A stretch of 64,000 nucleotides of DNA. It comes from Pleomorphomonas koreensis DSM 23070 (GTDB lineage: Bacteria > Pseudomonadota > Alphaproteobacteria > Rhizobiales > Pleomorphomonadaceae). The stretch spans positions 62,001 through 126,000 of the forward strand of contig NZ_AULH01000013.1 in assembly GCF_000425185.1 (NCBI RefSeq), read 5' to 3'. Position 1 is the stretch's first letter. The number at the start of each line of letters is the position of its first letter. The position numbers and the translations under genes are program-made. A model generated the notes under the pieces. It did no database searches. It was not told the origin of the DNA and saw only the letters and a program-made list of their open reading frames with translations. Below are positions 35,677 to 44,679 of this stretch, in pieces.

Positions 35677-36921
35677 ATGACGACCGCCTTTCCACGCCCG
35701 ACCCTCCGCATCGGCTTCATCGGCAGCGGCTTCATCGCCCACTTCCACCTGAAGTCGCTTCTGGGCGTTCGCAACGTGGAGGTCACCGGCGTCTATTCGC
35801 CGACCGAGGCCAAGCGTCGGGCCTTCGCCGACGCGGTGCGCGACCTCGACCTAGGTGCCTGCACCGCCCACCCGACGCTGGAGGCGCTGCTCTCGGCGCC
35901 CGATGTCGACGCGGTCTGGGTTCTGTCGCCCAACTACACCCGCCTCGATGTGATGCGGGCGCTGCACGATCTCCGGAAGGCCGGCCGCTCGACGATCTAC
36001 GCCGTCGCCTGCGAGAAGCCGCTCGCCCGCACGCTTGCCGAGGCGCGCGAGATGCTGCGGCTGGTTGAGGATGCCGGGCTGATTCACGGCTATCTCGAAA
36101 ACCAGGTGTTCTCGACGGCGGTGACGCGCGGCAAGGACATCATCTGGCGGCGCGCCGTGCCGGCCGCCGGCCGGCCCTATCTCGCCCGCGCCGCCGAGGA
36201 GCACGCCGGCCCGCACGAGCCGTGGTTCTGGAAGGGCGACCAGCAGGGCGGCGGCGTGCTACTCGACATGATGTGCCACTCCGTCGAGGTGGCGCGCTTC
36301 ATGCTGACGCGGCCGGACGCGCCACGCTCGTCGCTGAAGCTGAAGTCGGCGACCGGCGCCATCGCCAGCCTGAAGTGGACGCGGCCGAACTACGCCGCCG
36401 AACTCAAGGAGCGCATGGGGCCGAGCGTCGACTACGGCCGGCGGGCCAGCGAGGATTTCGCGCGCGGCATGATCACGCTCGAAGACGATCTCGGCCAGGA
36501 GGTGATCATCGAGGCGACCACCTCCTGGGCCTATGTCGGCGCCGGACTGCGCATCCAGCTCGAACTTCTCGGGCCGGAATATGCGCTGGAGTTCTCCTCG
36601 CTCAACACTGGCCTCAAGGTGTTCATGTCGCGGCGGGTGACCGGCAGCGAGGGCGAGGACCTCGTCGAGAAGCAGAACGCCGAGCAGGGCCTGATGCCGG
36701 TGCTCGAAGACGAGGCCGGCGTCTACGGCTACACCGACGAGAACCGCCACATGGTCGAGCGCTTCCGCAAGGGGCAGGCGCCGGACGAGACGTTTGCCGA
36801 CGGCGTGGCGGTGATCGAGATGCTGATGGCGCTCTACAAGTCGGCCGAGGAGGGACGCACGGTCTATTTCGACCGCGACGATCTCTCCGATTTCGTGCCG
36901 GCGGTCGGCCGGCCCGGCTAG
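35677..36921 (+). CDS. Gfo/Idh/MocA family oxidoreductase
   Basis: A 414-residue NAD(P)-dependent sugar or polyol dehydrogenase. The Rossmann motif is at residues 13-21 (GFIGSGFIA); the catalytic region has ACEKPLARTLAEAREML (EKP motif), GYLENQVFSTAVTRGKDIIW and the GGGVLLDMMCHSVEVARFML segment carrying the usual D...H catalytic pair. GGGAGG precedes the ATG. It is last in the ABC transporter/LacI operon, so it probably oxidises the imported substrate, as inositol dehydrogenases do. Its end overlaps the convergent GNAT gene by 4 nt. Confidence 0.92.
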   Translation: MTTAFPRPTLRIGFIGSGFIAHFHLKSLLGVRNVEVTGVYSPTEAKRRAFADAVRDLDLGACTAHPTLEALLSAPDVDAVWVLSPNYTRLDVMRALHDLRKAGRSTIYAVACEKPLARTLAEAREMLRLVEDAGLIHGYLENQVFSTAVTRGKDIIWRRAVPAAGRPYLARAAEEHAGPHEPWFWKGDQQGGGVLLDMMCHSVEVARFMLTRPDAPRSSLKLKSATGAIASLKWTRPNYAAELKERMGPSVDYGRRASEDFARGMITLEDDLGQEVIIEATTSWAYVGAGLRIQLELLGPEYALEFSSLNTGLKVFMSRRVTGSEGEDLVEKQNAEQGLMPVLEDEAGVYGYTDENRHMVERFRKGQAPDETFADGVAVIEMLMALYKSAEEGRTVYFDRDDLSDFVPAVGRPG

Positions 36922-37484
36922 GCCGGGAACTCGTCGCGCAACAGGCCGTAGCAGAGGGAACCGGTGACCGAGCCGTCGGCGTGTCGCTTGTCGGCGCGGA
37001 TGTGGCCCTCGCGGCGCATGCCGAGCCGTTCGGCGATGCGCCGGCTCGGCTCGTTGCTGTCGTCGCACCAGAGGCCGACGCGGAGCGCGCCGCAGTCGCG
37101 GAACAGGGCGGCCAGCGTGGCGGCCGCCGCCTCGCCGGCGTAGCCCTGCCGGAGATGCGCCTCGTCGCAGAAATAGCCGAGGAGGTAGCCGGGCAGCTCG
37201 GCGTTGGCGACGCCGACGTAGACCTGCCCGACGAATGCCGCGTCGCTCCGGCGGAAGGCGCCGAGGAAGGCGGCCCGGCCGATGCCTGCCGCCGCCTCGA
37301 AGCCCTTGATGGCGGCGAGGGCGTCGGCCTCGGTCGCGATCGTCATCGCCGCGTTGCCGCTTTCGTGGCGGGCGAGATGGGCACGGTTGCGCAGCGCCAT
37401 CGCCGCATACCAGGCGGCGTCGTCCGGCCGGTAGCGGCGCAGGATCAGACGTTCGGTGACCAGGCTTGAGGGAAGGGCGGGCAT
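36918..37484 (-). CDS. GNAT family N-acetyltransferase (RimJ/RimL-like)
   Basis: A 188-residue acetyltransferase: LVTERLILRRYRPDDAAWYAAMAL at the N-terminus, YLLGYFCDEAHLRQGYAGEAAAATLAALF with the acetyl-CoA pyrophosphate loop, and DDSNEPSRRIAERLGMRREG. The acceptor is unknown. I chose the ATG at 37484, where similarity begins. It is convergent with the sugar dehydrogenase gene and divergent from the NodT gene. Confidence 0.87.
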   Translation of the reverse strand: MPALPSSLVTERLILRRYRPDDAAWYAAMALRNRAHLARHESGNAAMTIATEADALAAIKGFEAAAGIGRAAFLGAFRRSDAAFVGQVYVGVANAELPGYLLGYFCDEAHLRQGYAGEAAAATLAALFRDCGALRVGLWCDDSNEPSRRIAERLGMRREGHIRADKRHADGSVTGSLCYGLLRDEFPA

Positions 37485-37592
37485 CGGGCACACTCCGGAC
37501 AACAGGCGGATGGAACGACCTGACGGCGGCCGGCGCGCCCCGTCAACCGTCGTGCTTTTCCCGACAGGGGGGCGGAAACATCGTATCCGAAT

Positions 37593-37604
37593 GTTTCCGG
37601 AAAC
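37593..37604. promoter_or_regulatory. Palindrome in the GNAT/NodT divergent region
   Basis: GTTTCCGGAAAC is a perfect 12-bp palindrome 112 nt before the NodT start and 109 nt before the GNAT start. It could be an operator for the efflux operon, but no regulator gene is adjacent. Confidence 0.4.
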
Positions 37605-37715
37605 GGCCGCCATCAACATTTCGGTTGGTAGCCGGCGGCCGTTACACTTTTCGACCTCTTTTGACTTGCCGACCGGGTTTGGAACGGTCCAAATCCCTCC
37701 AACCCTTGAAAACGG

Positions 37716-39227
37716 ATGACCAGAACAGCCATGGCCCTGCGCGCGGATATGACCAGGACGGTCGACGGTTCCTCCTCCCTCCGGCGCGCCGCCGGCATTT
37801 CCCTGCCGCTTCTCGGCCTGCTGCTGACGGGCTGCGCCGTCGGCCCCGACTACATGGTGCCGCGCCTCGCGCTGCCGGTGAGCTGGAGCACGTCGGGCGC
37901 CGAGACGCCGGCCCGTCCGGTCGAGCTTGCCCGCTGGTGGGAACGGCTCGGCGACAAGGAACTCAACGCCCTCGTCGAGGAAGCGGTGGCCGGCAACCTC
38001 GACGTCGCCGCCGCCAAGGCCAAGATCCGCGCGGCGCGCGCCAGCGAGCGGCAGACCGGCGCCGCGCTGCTGCCGTCGGCCGATGCCTCGGCCTCGGCCA
38101 GCCGGCAGAAGTCGCAGGGCGAGGTGCGCAACCAGTTCAAGGGCGGCTTCGACGCCTCGTGGGAACTCGACCTGTTCGGCGGCAACGCCCGCTCGGCGGA
38201 GGCGGCGCGCTACGGCACCGAGGCGGCCGACGAGGACCTCAACTCCGTGCTGCTGACGCTGGTCGGCGACGTCGCCTCCAACTACGTGGCGGCGCGCGGC
38301 TATCAGGCGCGCATGGCGCTGGCCCGCCAGAGCGCCGCCTCGCAGCGCGAGACGGCGGGATTGACGCGCAAGAAGTTCGAGGCCGGCTCGGCCTCGGCGG
38401 TCGACGTCTCCAATGCCGAAGGGCAGGCGGCCAGCACCGAAGCCAAGCTGCCGGACCTTACGACCGCCTATGCCGAGGCCGTGCATCGGCTGTCGGTGCT
38501 GACCGGCCGGGCGCCGGCCGAACTCGACGCCCGCATGAGGAAGGGCGGGCCGATCCCGCGGCCGCGCAAGCCGGTGCCGACCGGGCTACCGGCCGACCTC
38601 CTCGCCAACCGTCCGGACATCCGCCAGGCGGAACGCCAGTATGCGCAGGCGACGGCCAAGATCGGCGCCGCCGCTGCTGCCCGCTATCCGTCGGTCAGCC
38701 TGGCCGGCACGCTCGCCACCACCGCCACCTCGATCGGAGACCTCGGCAAGGCATCGACGCTGACCTGGAGCTTCGGGCCGTCGCTGTCGGTGCCGATCTT
38801 CAACGCCGGCCGGCTCGCCGCCGCGCAGGAGGCGGCGGAGGCGACGCGCGACCAGTATTTCGTCGCCTACAAGACGTCGGTGCTGGGGGCGCTGGAGGAC
38901 GTCGAGAACGCCATCGTCGCCTACCGGCAGGAGCGCATCAAGAACGGCCGCCTCGCCGCCGCCACCCAGTCCTATCGCAAGGCGTCGGAGCTGGCGCAGT
39001 CGCTCTACCAGTCGGGCTCGTCGAGCTTCCTCGACGTGCTCGATGCCGAGCGGTCGCTCTATTCGGCCGAGGATTCGCTGCTGACCAGCACGGTGGCCAT
39101 CGCCAACACCTACATCGCCCTCAACAAGGCGCTGGGCGGCGGCTGGGACGGCGTGGTCGATGCCTCCAGGCCCGAGGTGGTGGACACGCAGACCGGTCCG
39201 CGCCTCAGGACGGCGACCGCCAACTGA
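37716..39227 (+). CDS. NodT-family efflux outer-membrane lipoprotein (TolC-like)
   Basis: A 503-residue outer-membrane factor. The signal peptide ends in the lipobox LLTGC with Cys40, then GPDYMVPRL; the two OEP repeats include ARWWERLGDKELNALVEEAV, ASWELDLFGGNARSAEAAR, LPADLLANRPDIRQAERQ and YQSGSSSFLDVLDAERSLYSAE. Such proteins form the trimeric exit duct of tripartite pumps. The downstream genes supply an MFS pump and a MacAB pump. In-frame ATGs at 37731 and 37749 are alternative starts, the last with a shorter signal peptide. Confidence 0.92.
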   Translation: MTRTAMALRADMTRTVDGSSSLRRAAGISLPLLGLLLTGCAVGPDYMVPRLALPVSWSTSGAETPARPVELARWWERLGDKELNALVEEAVAGNLDVAAAKAKIRAARASERQTGAALLPSADASASASRQKSQGEVRNQFKGGFDASWELDLFGGNARSAEAARYGTEAADEDLNSVLLTLVGDVASNYVAARGYQARMALARQSAASQRETAGLTRKKFEAGSASAVDVSNAEGQAASTEAKLPDLTTAYAEAVHRLSVLTGRAPAELDARMRKGGPIPRPRKPVPTGLPADLLANRPDIRQAERQYAQATAKIGAAAAARYPSVSLAGTLATTATSIGDLGKASTLTWSFGPSLSVPIFNAGRLAAAQEAAEATRDQYFVAYKTSVLGALEDVENAIVAYRQERIKNGRLAAATQSYRKASELAQSLYQSGSSSFLDVLDAERSLYSAEDSLLTSTVAIANTYIALNKALGGGWDGVVDASRPEVVDTQTGPRLRTATAN

Positions 39228-39282
39228 TCTCCCTTCGGCCTCTGGCCGCGAGCCGGCGCTCCCCCGGCAACCGCACGAGACA

Positions 39283-40470
39283 ATGCCTTCTCCCGTTCCT
39301 GCCGTCGTCGACACCCTTCGCCTCACCCTCATCCTCGCCGCGCTGACCGCCTTCGCGCCGCTGTCGACGGACATGTATCTGGCGAGCTTCTCCAGCCTCG
39401 CCGACACCTTCGCCACCGACGAGGGGCGGGTGCAGCTTTCCCTGTCGGTGTTCTTCTTCGGCCTTTCGGTCGGCCAGTTGATCTACGGCCCGCTGATCGA
39501 CCGCTTCGGCCGCAAGCCGCCGCTGATCGCCGGCCTTATCGTGTTCACGCTGGCCTCGGCTGCCATCGTCGTGGTGCCGACGGTGGACGGCTTCATCCTG
39601 CTGCGGCTCTTCCAGGCGCTCGGCGGCTGCGCCGGCATGGTGGTCAGCCGCGCCATGGTGGCCGACCTGTTCGACGAGCGCGGCAGCGCCCGCTTCCTGT
39701 CGCAGATGATGCTGGTGCAGGGCCTGGCGCCGATCGTGGCGCCGCTCCTCGGCGGCTACATCCTGGCCGTGGCGCCGTGGCAGGCGATCTTCGCCGTGCT
39801 GACGCTGTTCGGCGTCGGCTGCGTGGTTGCCGCGGCGCGCGGCCTGCCGGAGACGCTGCTGCCCGAAAGGCGCCATGCCGCCGGGCCGGTGGGCATCGCC
39901 CGCGCCTTCGGCGCGCTGCTCGCCGACCGCTCGTTCATGGCGCCGGCGCTGGCCGGCGCCTTCGCCGCCGCCAGCCTGTTCGCCTTCATCAGCGGTTCGC
40001 CCTTCGTCTACATGCAGCTCCACGGCGTCAGCCAGCAGCACTACGGCTGGCTGTTCGGCTTCAACGCCTTCGGCATGATCCTCGCCTCGCAGGTCAACCG
40101 GTTGCTGCTGCGCTGGTTCTCGACGCGGGCGGTGATGGGCGGCGCGCTGCTGTTCAACGTGACCATGGCGGCGATGCTGGTCGCCTTCGCCGCGAAGGCG
40201 TCGCTGCCGGTGCTGGTCGGCCTTCTCTGGCTCTGCCTGGCCACCGGCCCGCTGATCGGCGCCAACGCCATGGCGATCGCCATGAGCCGGGCCGGCGGCC
40301 ATCGCGGCACGGCGTCGTCGGTGATGGGCGTGACGCAGTTCGCCGTCGCCGGCCTCGCCAGCGCGGCGGTCGGGCTGCTGCACAACGGAACCGTCTACCC
40401 GATGGTGGGTATCATCCTCGCCGGCGGCGTCTTCGCCTCGCTGGCTTATGTCACGGGACGCCGCGCATGA
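39283..40470 (+). CDS. Bcr/CflA family MFS drug efflux transporter
   Basis: A 395-residue twelve-helix drug:H+ antiporter. Signatures: ALTAFAPLSTDMYLASF, LSLSVFFFGLSVGQLIYGPLIDRFGRKPPLIAGL (motif A), RLFQALGGCAGMVVSRAMVADLF and LMLVQGLAPIVAPLLGGYI (motif C type, drug antiporter). Bcr proteins export bicyclomycin, sulfonamides or cysteine, and CflA exports chloramphenicol/florfenicol. It sits inside a NodT-MacAB operon, and its TGA overlaps the macA ATG. Confidence 0.93.
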   Translation: MPSPVPAVVDTLRLTLILAALTAFAPLSTDMYLASFSSLADTFATDEGRVQLSLSVFFFGLSVGQLIYGPLIDRFGRKPPLIAGLIVFTLASAAIVVVPTVDGFILLRLFQALGGCAGMVVSRAMVADLFDERGSARFLSQMMLVQGLAPIVAPLLGGYILAVAPWQAIFAVLTLFGVGCVVAAARGLPETLLPERRHAAGPVGIARAFGALLADRSFMAPALAGAFAAASLFAFISGSPFVYMQLHGVSQQHYGWLFGFNAFGMILASQVNRLLLRWFSTRAVMGGALLFNVTMAAMLVAFAAKASLPVLVGLLWLCLATGPLIGANAMAIAMSRAGGHRGTASSVMGVTQFAVAGLASAAVGLLHNGTVYPMVGIILAGGVFASLAYVTGRRA

Positions 40471-41708
40471 CCGCCGCACCAAAGAAACGCAAGAGCCGTC
40501 GCGGCCTCGTCCTCCTCCTGGCGCTCGCCGTCCTGGCGGCGACCGGCTATTACGTCAAGGAGCGCTACTACACGGCGCCGGCCGTTACCATGATGACCGC
40601 CGCCGTGACGCGCGGCAGCGTCGAGGAGACGGTGCTCGCCACCGGGCAGGTCCGGCCGGTGACGCTGGTCGCCGTCGGCGCCCAGGCGTCGGGCCGCATT
40701 ATCTCGCTCGACGTCAAGCTCGGCGACCGCGTCAAGACGGGCGACCTGATCGCCGAGATCGACTCGGTGACGCAGCAGAACAACCTCAAGACCGCCGAGG
40801 CGTCTCTGGCCAGCATTCACGCCCAGCGCGACGAGAAGGAAGCGACGCTGACGCTGGCCCGCCAGACGCTCGAACGTCAGCAGACCATGGTCAGCCAGAA
40901 CGCCGTCGCCCGTGCCGATCTCGACAGCGCCCAGGCGAACGTCGCGACCACGGAAGCGCAGATCGCCGCCCTCGACGCCGAGATCCAGTCGGCCGAGGTG
41001 GCGGTGGCGACGGCGCGGGTCAACCTCGGCTACACCCGCATCACCGCGCCGATCGACGGCACGGTGCTCGACGTGGTCAGCCAGGCCGGCCAGACGGTCA
41101 ACGCCACCCAGTCGGCGCCGACCATCGTCGTGCTGGGGCAGCTCGACACCATGACGGTGCGGGCCGAGATCTCCGAGGCCGACGTCGTCAACGTCAAACC
41201 GGGGCAGAAGGTCTACTTCACCATCATCGGCGATCCCGACCACCGCTACGACGCCACGCTTGAGACCATCGATCCGGCGCCGGACACCATCCGCAGCGAC
41301 GCGGCGATCGTCTCGTCCAGTTCGTCGTCGTCGTCGTCCAGTTCGTCGTCGGCCATCTACTATTACGGCAATTTCAACGTGCCGAACCCCGATGGCCGTC
41401 TCCGGACCTACATGACCGCCGAGGTCAACATCGTGCTCGGCAGCGCCGACAACGTGCTGACCGTGCCGGCCGCCGCCCTCGGCAATCGCGACGGCGAGGG
41501 CAGGTACCGCGTCAAGGTGCTGAATGCCGACGGCAGCACCGCCGACCGCCGTGTCGAGATCGGCCTCAACGACAAGGTCACCGCCGAGGTGAAGTCGGGC
41601 CTTTCCGAGGGCGACAAGGTGGTGACCGGCGAGATGACCGCCGCGCAGCGGGCGGCCTCCGCCTCGTCGGTGCGGCTCGGTCGCGGCGGCCCGCCGCCGG
41701 GGATGTGA
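40467..41708 (+). CDS. macA: MacA-like periplasmic adaptor protein
   Basis: A 413-residue membrane-fusion protein: N-terminal anchor (RRGLVLLLALAVLAATGYYV, residues ~11-30), a biotinyl-lipoyl-like half (VEETVLATGQVRPVTLVAVGAQASGRI), a helical hairpin (~95-175), and the second lipoyl half TRITAPIDGTVLDVVSQAGQTVNA. At 41317-41350 the DNA codes for a tract of 13 serines (VSSSSS...AIYYYG) from repeated TCG/TCC/AGT codons; MacA homologues often have a Ser-rich loop here, placed before FNVPNPDGRLRTYMTA. It couples MacB to the NodT-type outer-membrane protein. Start by ATGA overlap. Confidence 0.92.
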   Translation: MTAAPKKRKSRRGLVLLLALAVLAATGYYVKERYYTAPAVTMMTAAVTRGSVEETVLATGQVRPVTLVAVGAQASGRIISLDVKLGDRVKTGDLIAEIDSVTQQNNLKTAEASLASIHAQRDEKEATLTLARQTLERQQTMVSQNAVARADLDSAQANVATTEAQIAALDAEIQSAEVAVATARVNLGYTRITAPIDGTVLDVVSQAGQTVNATQSAPTIVVLGQLDTMTVRAEISEADVVNVKPGQKVYFTIIGDPDHRYDATLETIDPAPDTIRSDAAIVSSSSSSSSSSSSSAIYYYGNFNVPNPDGRLRTYMTAEVNIVLGSADNVLTVPAAALGNRDGEGRYRVKVLNADGSTADRRVEIGLNDKVTAEVKSGLSEGDKVVTGEMTAAQRAASASSVRLGRGGPPPGM

Positions 41709-41711
41709 GCC

Positions 41712-43676
41712 ATGGCCGAACTGATCCGCCTCGAAAAGCTCAGACGGGAGTTTCCCTCCGGCGAGGGCACGATCACCGTGCTGAAAGACCTCGACCTCAC
41801 CATCGCGGCGGGCGAGATGGTGGCGATCGTCGGCGCCTCGGGCTCGGGCAAGTCGACGCTGATGAACATCCTCGGCTGCCTCGACCGGCCGACCGCCGGC
41901 AGCTACCGCATTTCCGGCCGCGAGACCGCGTCGCTCGAACCCGACGAGCTGGCGGCGCTGCGGCGCGAGCATTTCGGCTTCATCTTCCAGCGCTATCACC
42001 TGCTCGGCGAGCTGGATGCCCTCGCCAACGTCGAGATCCCCGCCATCTATGCTGGCATGGCGCCGCGCGACCGGCGGGCGCGGGCCGAAAGCCTGCTCGA
42101 CCGGCTCGGCATGAGCGACCGCACCGATCACCGGCCAGGCCAGCTCTCCGGCGGCCAGCAGCAGCGCGTCTCCATCGCCCGCGCCTTGATGAACGGCGCC
42201 AACGTCATCCTCGCCGACGAGCCGACCGGCGCGCTGGACAAGCATTCCGGCGAGGAGGTGCTGCGCATCCTCGAGGAGCTGAACGCCGAGGGCAAGACGA
42301 TCATCATCGTCACCCACGACATGAACGTGGCGCGCCGCGCCCGCCGTATCATCGAATTGTCGGACGGCGTCATCATTTCCGACCGCACCAACACGCCGGA
42401 ACAGCCGGCACCGGCCCCGACGGCGCCGGCCGCCGCCATCGAGCTGAAGCGGCGCGGCGGCGGCCTGCGCTCGCTGGTCGACCGCTTCCGCGAGGCGCTG
42501 CGCATGGCGGTGCTGGCCATGGCGGCGCATCGCCTCCGGACCTTCCTGACCATGCTCGGCATCATCATCGGCATTGCCTCGGTGGTGTCGGTGGTGGCGA
42601 TCGGCCAGGGCACGCAGCAGCAGGTGCTGGCCAACATCTCCAACCTCGGCACCAACACGCTGGAGATCTTCGCCGGCCGCAGCTTCGGCGACACGCGTTC
42701 GGCCCGCATCACCACGCTGGTGGCGGCCGACGCCGAGGCGCTGGCCCGGCAGAGCTACGTCGCCGCCGTGACGCCCACCGTCTCCACCAGCAAGACGCTG
42801 CGCGTCGGCTCGCAGGAAGCGAGCGCTCTCGTCAACGGCGTCGGCGAACAGTATTTCTCGGCGCGCGGCACCAAGCTCGCCGAGGGCAGCTTCTTCGACG
42901 CCGGCTCGGTGCGGGCGCGGGCGACCGACGTGGTGATCGACGAGAACACCCGCAAGACGCTGTTCGCCGACAGCCCGCGCTCGCCGGTCGGGCAGGTGCT
43001 GCTGATCGGCAACGTGCCGGCCCGCATCGTCGGCGTGACGGAGCCGCAGCAGGGCGGCTTCGGTTCCAGCCAGAACCTCTCCGTCTTCCTGCCTTATACG
43101 ACGGTACAGACCCGCTTCCTCGGCTCGATGTCGCTGCGCTCGATCACCGTGCGCGTTGCCGACGACGTCGATACCGGCCTTGCCCAGCAGGACGTGACGC
43201 GCTTCCTGACGCAGCGTCACGGCAGCCAGGACTTCTTCATCCTCAACACCGACGACATCCGCCAGACCATCACCTCGACGACGCAGATGCTGACGCTGTT
43301 GATCGCCGCCATCGCCGTCATCTCGCTGGTGGTGGGCGGCATCGGCGTCATGAACATCATGCTGGTGTCGGTGTCGGAACGGGTCAGCGAGATCGGCGTG
43401 CGCATGGCGGTGGGCGCCCGGCAGGGCGACATCCTGCAACAGTTCCTGATCGAGGCGGTGCTGGTTTGCCTGATCGGCGGCCTCTGCGGCGTCGCCGCCG
43501 CCTTCGCTCTCGGGCAACTGGTGCGGCTTCTATCCAGCGATTTCCAACTGATCTACTCGACCACCTCGATCGTCGCCGCCTGCCTCTGCTCGACGCTGAT
43601 CGGCGTGGTATTCGGCTTCCTGCCGGCCCGCAACGCCTCGCAGCTCGACCCGGTGGTGGCGCTGTCGCGGGATTGA
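41712..43676 (+). CDS. macB: MacB-like ABC transporter (ATPase-permease fusion)
   Basis: A 654-residue type VII ABC protein. The N-terminal ATPase (1-225) has Walker [11 protein letters not shown]-loop [14 protein letters not shown], signature [15 protein letters not shown] and Walker [14 protein letters not shown] linker follows, then helix 1 ([26 protein letters not shown]), a ~230-residue periplasmic domain, and three C-terminal helices with [34 protein letters not shown], the FtsX-type mechanotransmission core. It pumps macrolides, peptides or lipoproteins from the periplasm through the NodT-like channel. Confidence 0.95.
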   Translation: MAELIRLEKLRREFPSGEGTITVLKDLDLTIAAGEMVAIVGASGSGKSTLMNILGCLDRPTAGSYRISGRETASLEPDELAALRREHFGFIFQRYHLLGELDALANVEIPAIYAGMAPRDRRARAESLLDRLGMSDRTDHRPGQLSGGQQQRVSIARALMNGANVILADEPTGALDKHSGEEVLRILEELNAEGKTIIIVTHDMNVARRARRIIELSDGVIISDRTNTPEQPAPAPTAPAAAIELKRRGGGLRSLVDRFREALRMAVLAMAAHRLRTFLTMLGIIIGIASVVSVVAIGQGTQQQVLANISNLGTNTLEIFAGRSFGDTRSARITTLVAADAEALARQSYVAAVTPTVSTSKTLRVGSQEASALVNGVGEQYFSARGTKLAEGSFFDAGSVRARATDVVIDENTRKTLFADSPRSPVGQVLLIGNVPARIVGVTEPQQGGFGSSQNLSVFLPYTTVQTRFLGSMSLRSITVRVADDVDTGLAQQDVTRFLTQRHGSQDFFILNTDDIRQTITSTTQMLTLLIAAIAVISLVVGGIGVMNIMLVSVSERVSEIGVRMAVGARQGDILQQFLIEAVLVCLIGGLCGVAAAFALGQLVRLLSSDFQLIYSTTSIVAACLCSTLIGVVFGFLPARNASQLDPVVALSRD

Positions 43677-43711
43677 GGGGCCACCGATAATCCGGCAGGG
43701 CCTCCGCCTGT

Positions 43712-43793
43712 CCGAGATGGTCCGCCTGCGTGGACCATACTGGAAAATATAGTAATTACAGTGTCATGGTCCGCGCAGGCGGACCATCTCGGG
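43712..43793. repeat. Inverted pair of REP-like palindromes (copies 3 and 4)
   Basis: The unit at 43712-43738 (CCGAGATGGTCC...GGACCAT) and the unit at 43766-43793 (ATGGTCCGCGCAGGCGGACC then ATCTCGG) are each palindromic and are reverse complements of each other at all but about one position. They enclose an AT-rich spacer of 27 nt (TGGAAAATATAGTAATTACA within it). This is the arrangement of a paired REP element. It lies between macB and the CecR-like gene. Confidence 0.75.
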
Positions 43794-43868
43794 CCGAGTG
43801 AAGCACGCCGCGGCGATCAGCCTCCCTCTTCCCTGGCAAGGATTAACCTTTCCTTCACGATCCGTAAA

Positions 43869-43884
43869 TCAGTCGATTGACTGA
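43869..43884. promoter_or_regulatory. Operator upstream of the CecR-like regulator
   Basis: TCAGTCGATTGACTGA: perfect 6-bp arms TCAGTC/GACTGA around GATT, 27 nt before the regulator start. It resembles sites bound by CecR-type TetR proteins, so autoregulation is likely. Confidence 0.65.
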
Positions 43885-43911
43885 AATAATGATAGGTGTA
43901 GATTGGCGGGC

Positions 43912-44679
43912 ATGAGCAAGATGTCTTCCATCCCAGCTGGCGCTCGCGATGGCGATATCGTCGCGGCGGGCGCCCGTTCCGCCGGTCATCGCCGCGGCGG
44001 CGCCCCCTCCGCCTCCGGCCCGGACGGCACGCGCGACAAGCTGCTGCTGGCCGCGCTGGAGCTGTTCGGCCACTTCGGCTTCGATGGCGTGTCGACCCGC
44101 AAGCTCGCCGAGCGGGCCGGCGTCAACCTCCAGGCCATCAACTACTATTTCGGCACCAAGCGCGGCCTCTACAACGCCGTCGCCGACTATCTGGTCGAGC
44201 GGTTGCAGATCCGGATCGGCGAGCCGCGGAAGATGGTGCTCGACCGCTTCGGCGAGGCGCAGGCCGGCGGCCGGCCGATCGACCCCGACGAGGCGCGCGC
44301 CATCCTGACGATGATCGGCGAGACGATGCTGACGCTGTTCGCCGAGGAGGAGTCGGCCGTCTGGGTGCGCTACATGGTGCGCGAGCAGGCCGAGCCGACC
44401 GAGGCTTTCGAGCACATCTACGACGGATTCATGCGGCCGATGCTGGCCGCCGCCCGCCATCTGGTCGGCATCCTCGTCGGGGCCGACGCCGACTCGGAGC
44501 GCGTGCGCCTCCGGACTCTGTCGCTAATCGGCTCGCTGATCATCTACCGCGTCGGCCGGGCCACCATCCTGCGCGAGATGGGCTGGTCGGCCGTCGGCCC
44601 CGAACAGGTCGCGGCGATCCGCAGCATCGCCGCCGATCTCGTCGCCAGCATCCGTCCCGCCGGGGAAAGCGCCTCATGA
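43912..44679 (+). CDS. CecR-like TetR family regulator (DUF1956)
   Basis: A 255-residue regulator. After a ~38-residue low-complexity N-terminus comes the HTH ([53 protein letters not shown]), then a C-terminal domain with [35 protein letters not shown], characteristic of the DUF1956/CecR (YbiH) group. In E. coli CecR controls ybhGFSR and sensitivity to cefoperazone and chloramphenicol; the next four genes here have exactly that order. An ATG at 43921 would also fit. Its TGA overlaps the HlyD start. Confidence 0.92.
   Translation: MSKMSSIPAGARDGDIVAAGARSAGHRRGGAPSASGPDGTRDKLLLAALELFGHFGFDGVSTRKLAERAGVNLQAINYYFGTKRGLYNAVADYLVERLQIRIGEPRKMVLDRFGEAQAGGRPIDPDEARAILTMIGETMLTLFAEEESAVWVRYMVREQAEPTEAFEHIYDGFMRPMLAAARHLVGILVGADADSERVRLRTLSLIGSLIIYRVGRATILREMGWSAVGPEQVAAIRSIAADLVASIRPAGESAS

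Noticed and set aside
41317-41350. Repeat tract as possible CRISPR or mobile-element boundary
   Set aside because: It is an in-frame serine-coding run within a normal macA gene; no spacers, no direct repeats of CRISPR length, no transposase.
40446-43517. A 1023-codon open frame on the minus strand
   Set aside because: It lies antisense to Bcr, macA and macB, is rich in His, Arg, Gln and Asp from reversed GC-rich codons, and has no family motif. Similar long antisense frames oppose pyrG (17265-19043), lptD (56746-59373), pepA (61633-63231) and the chemoreceptor (49712-51676).
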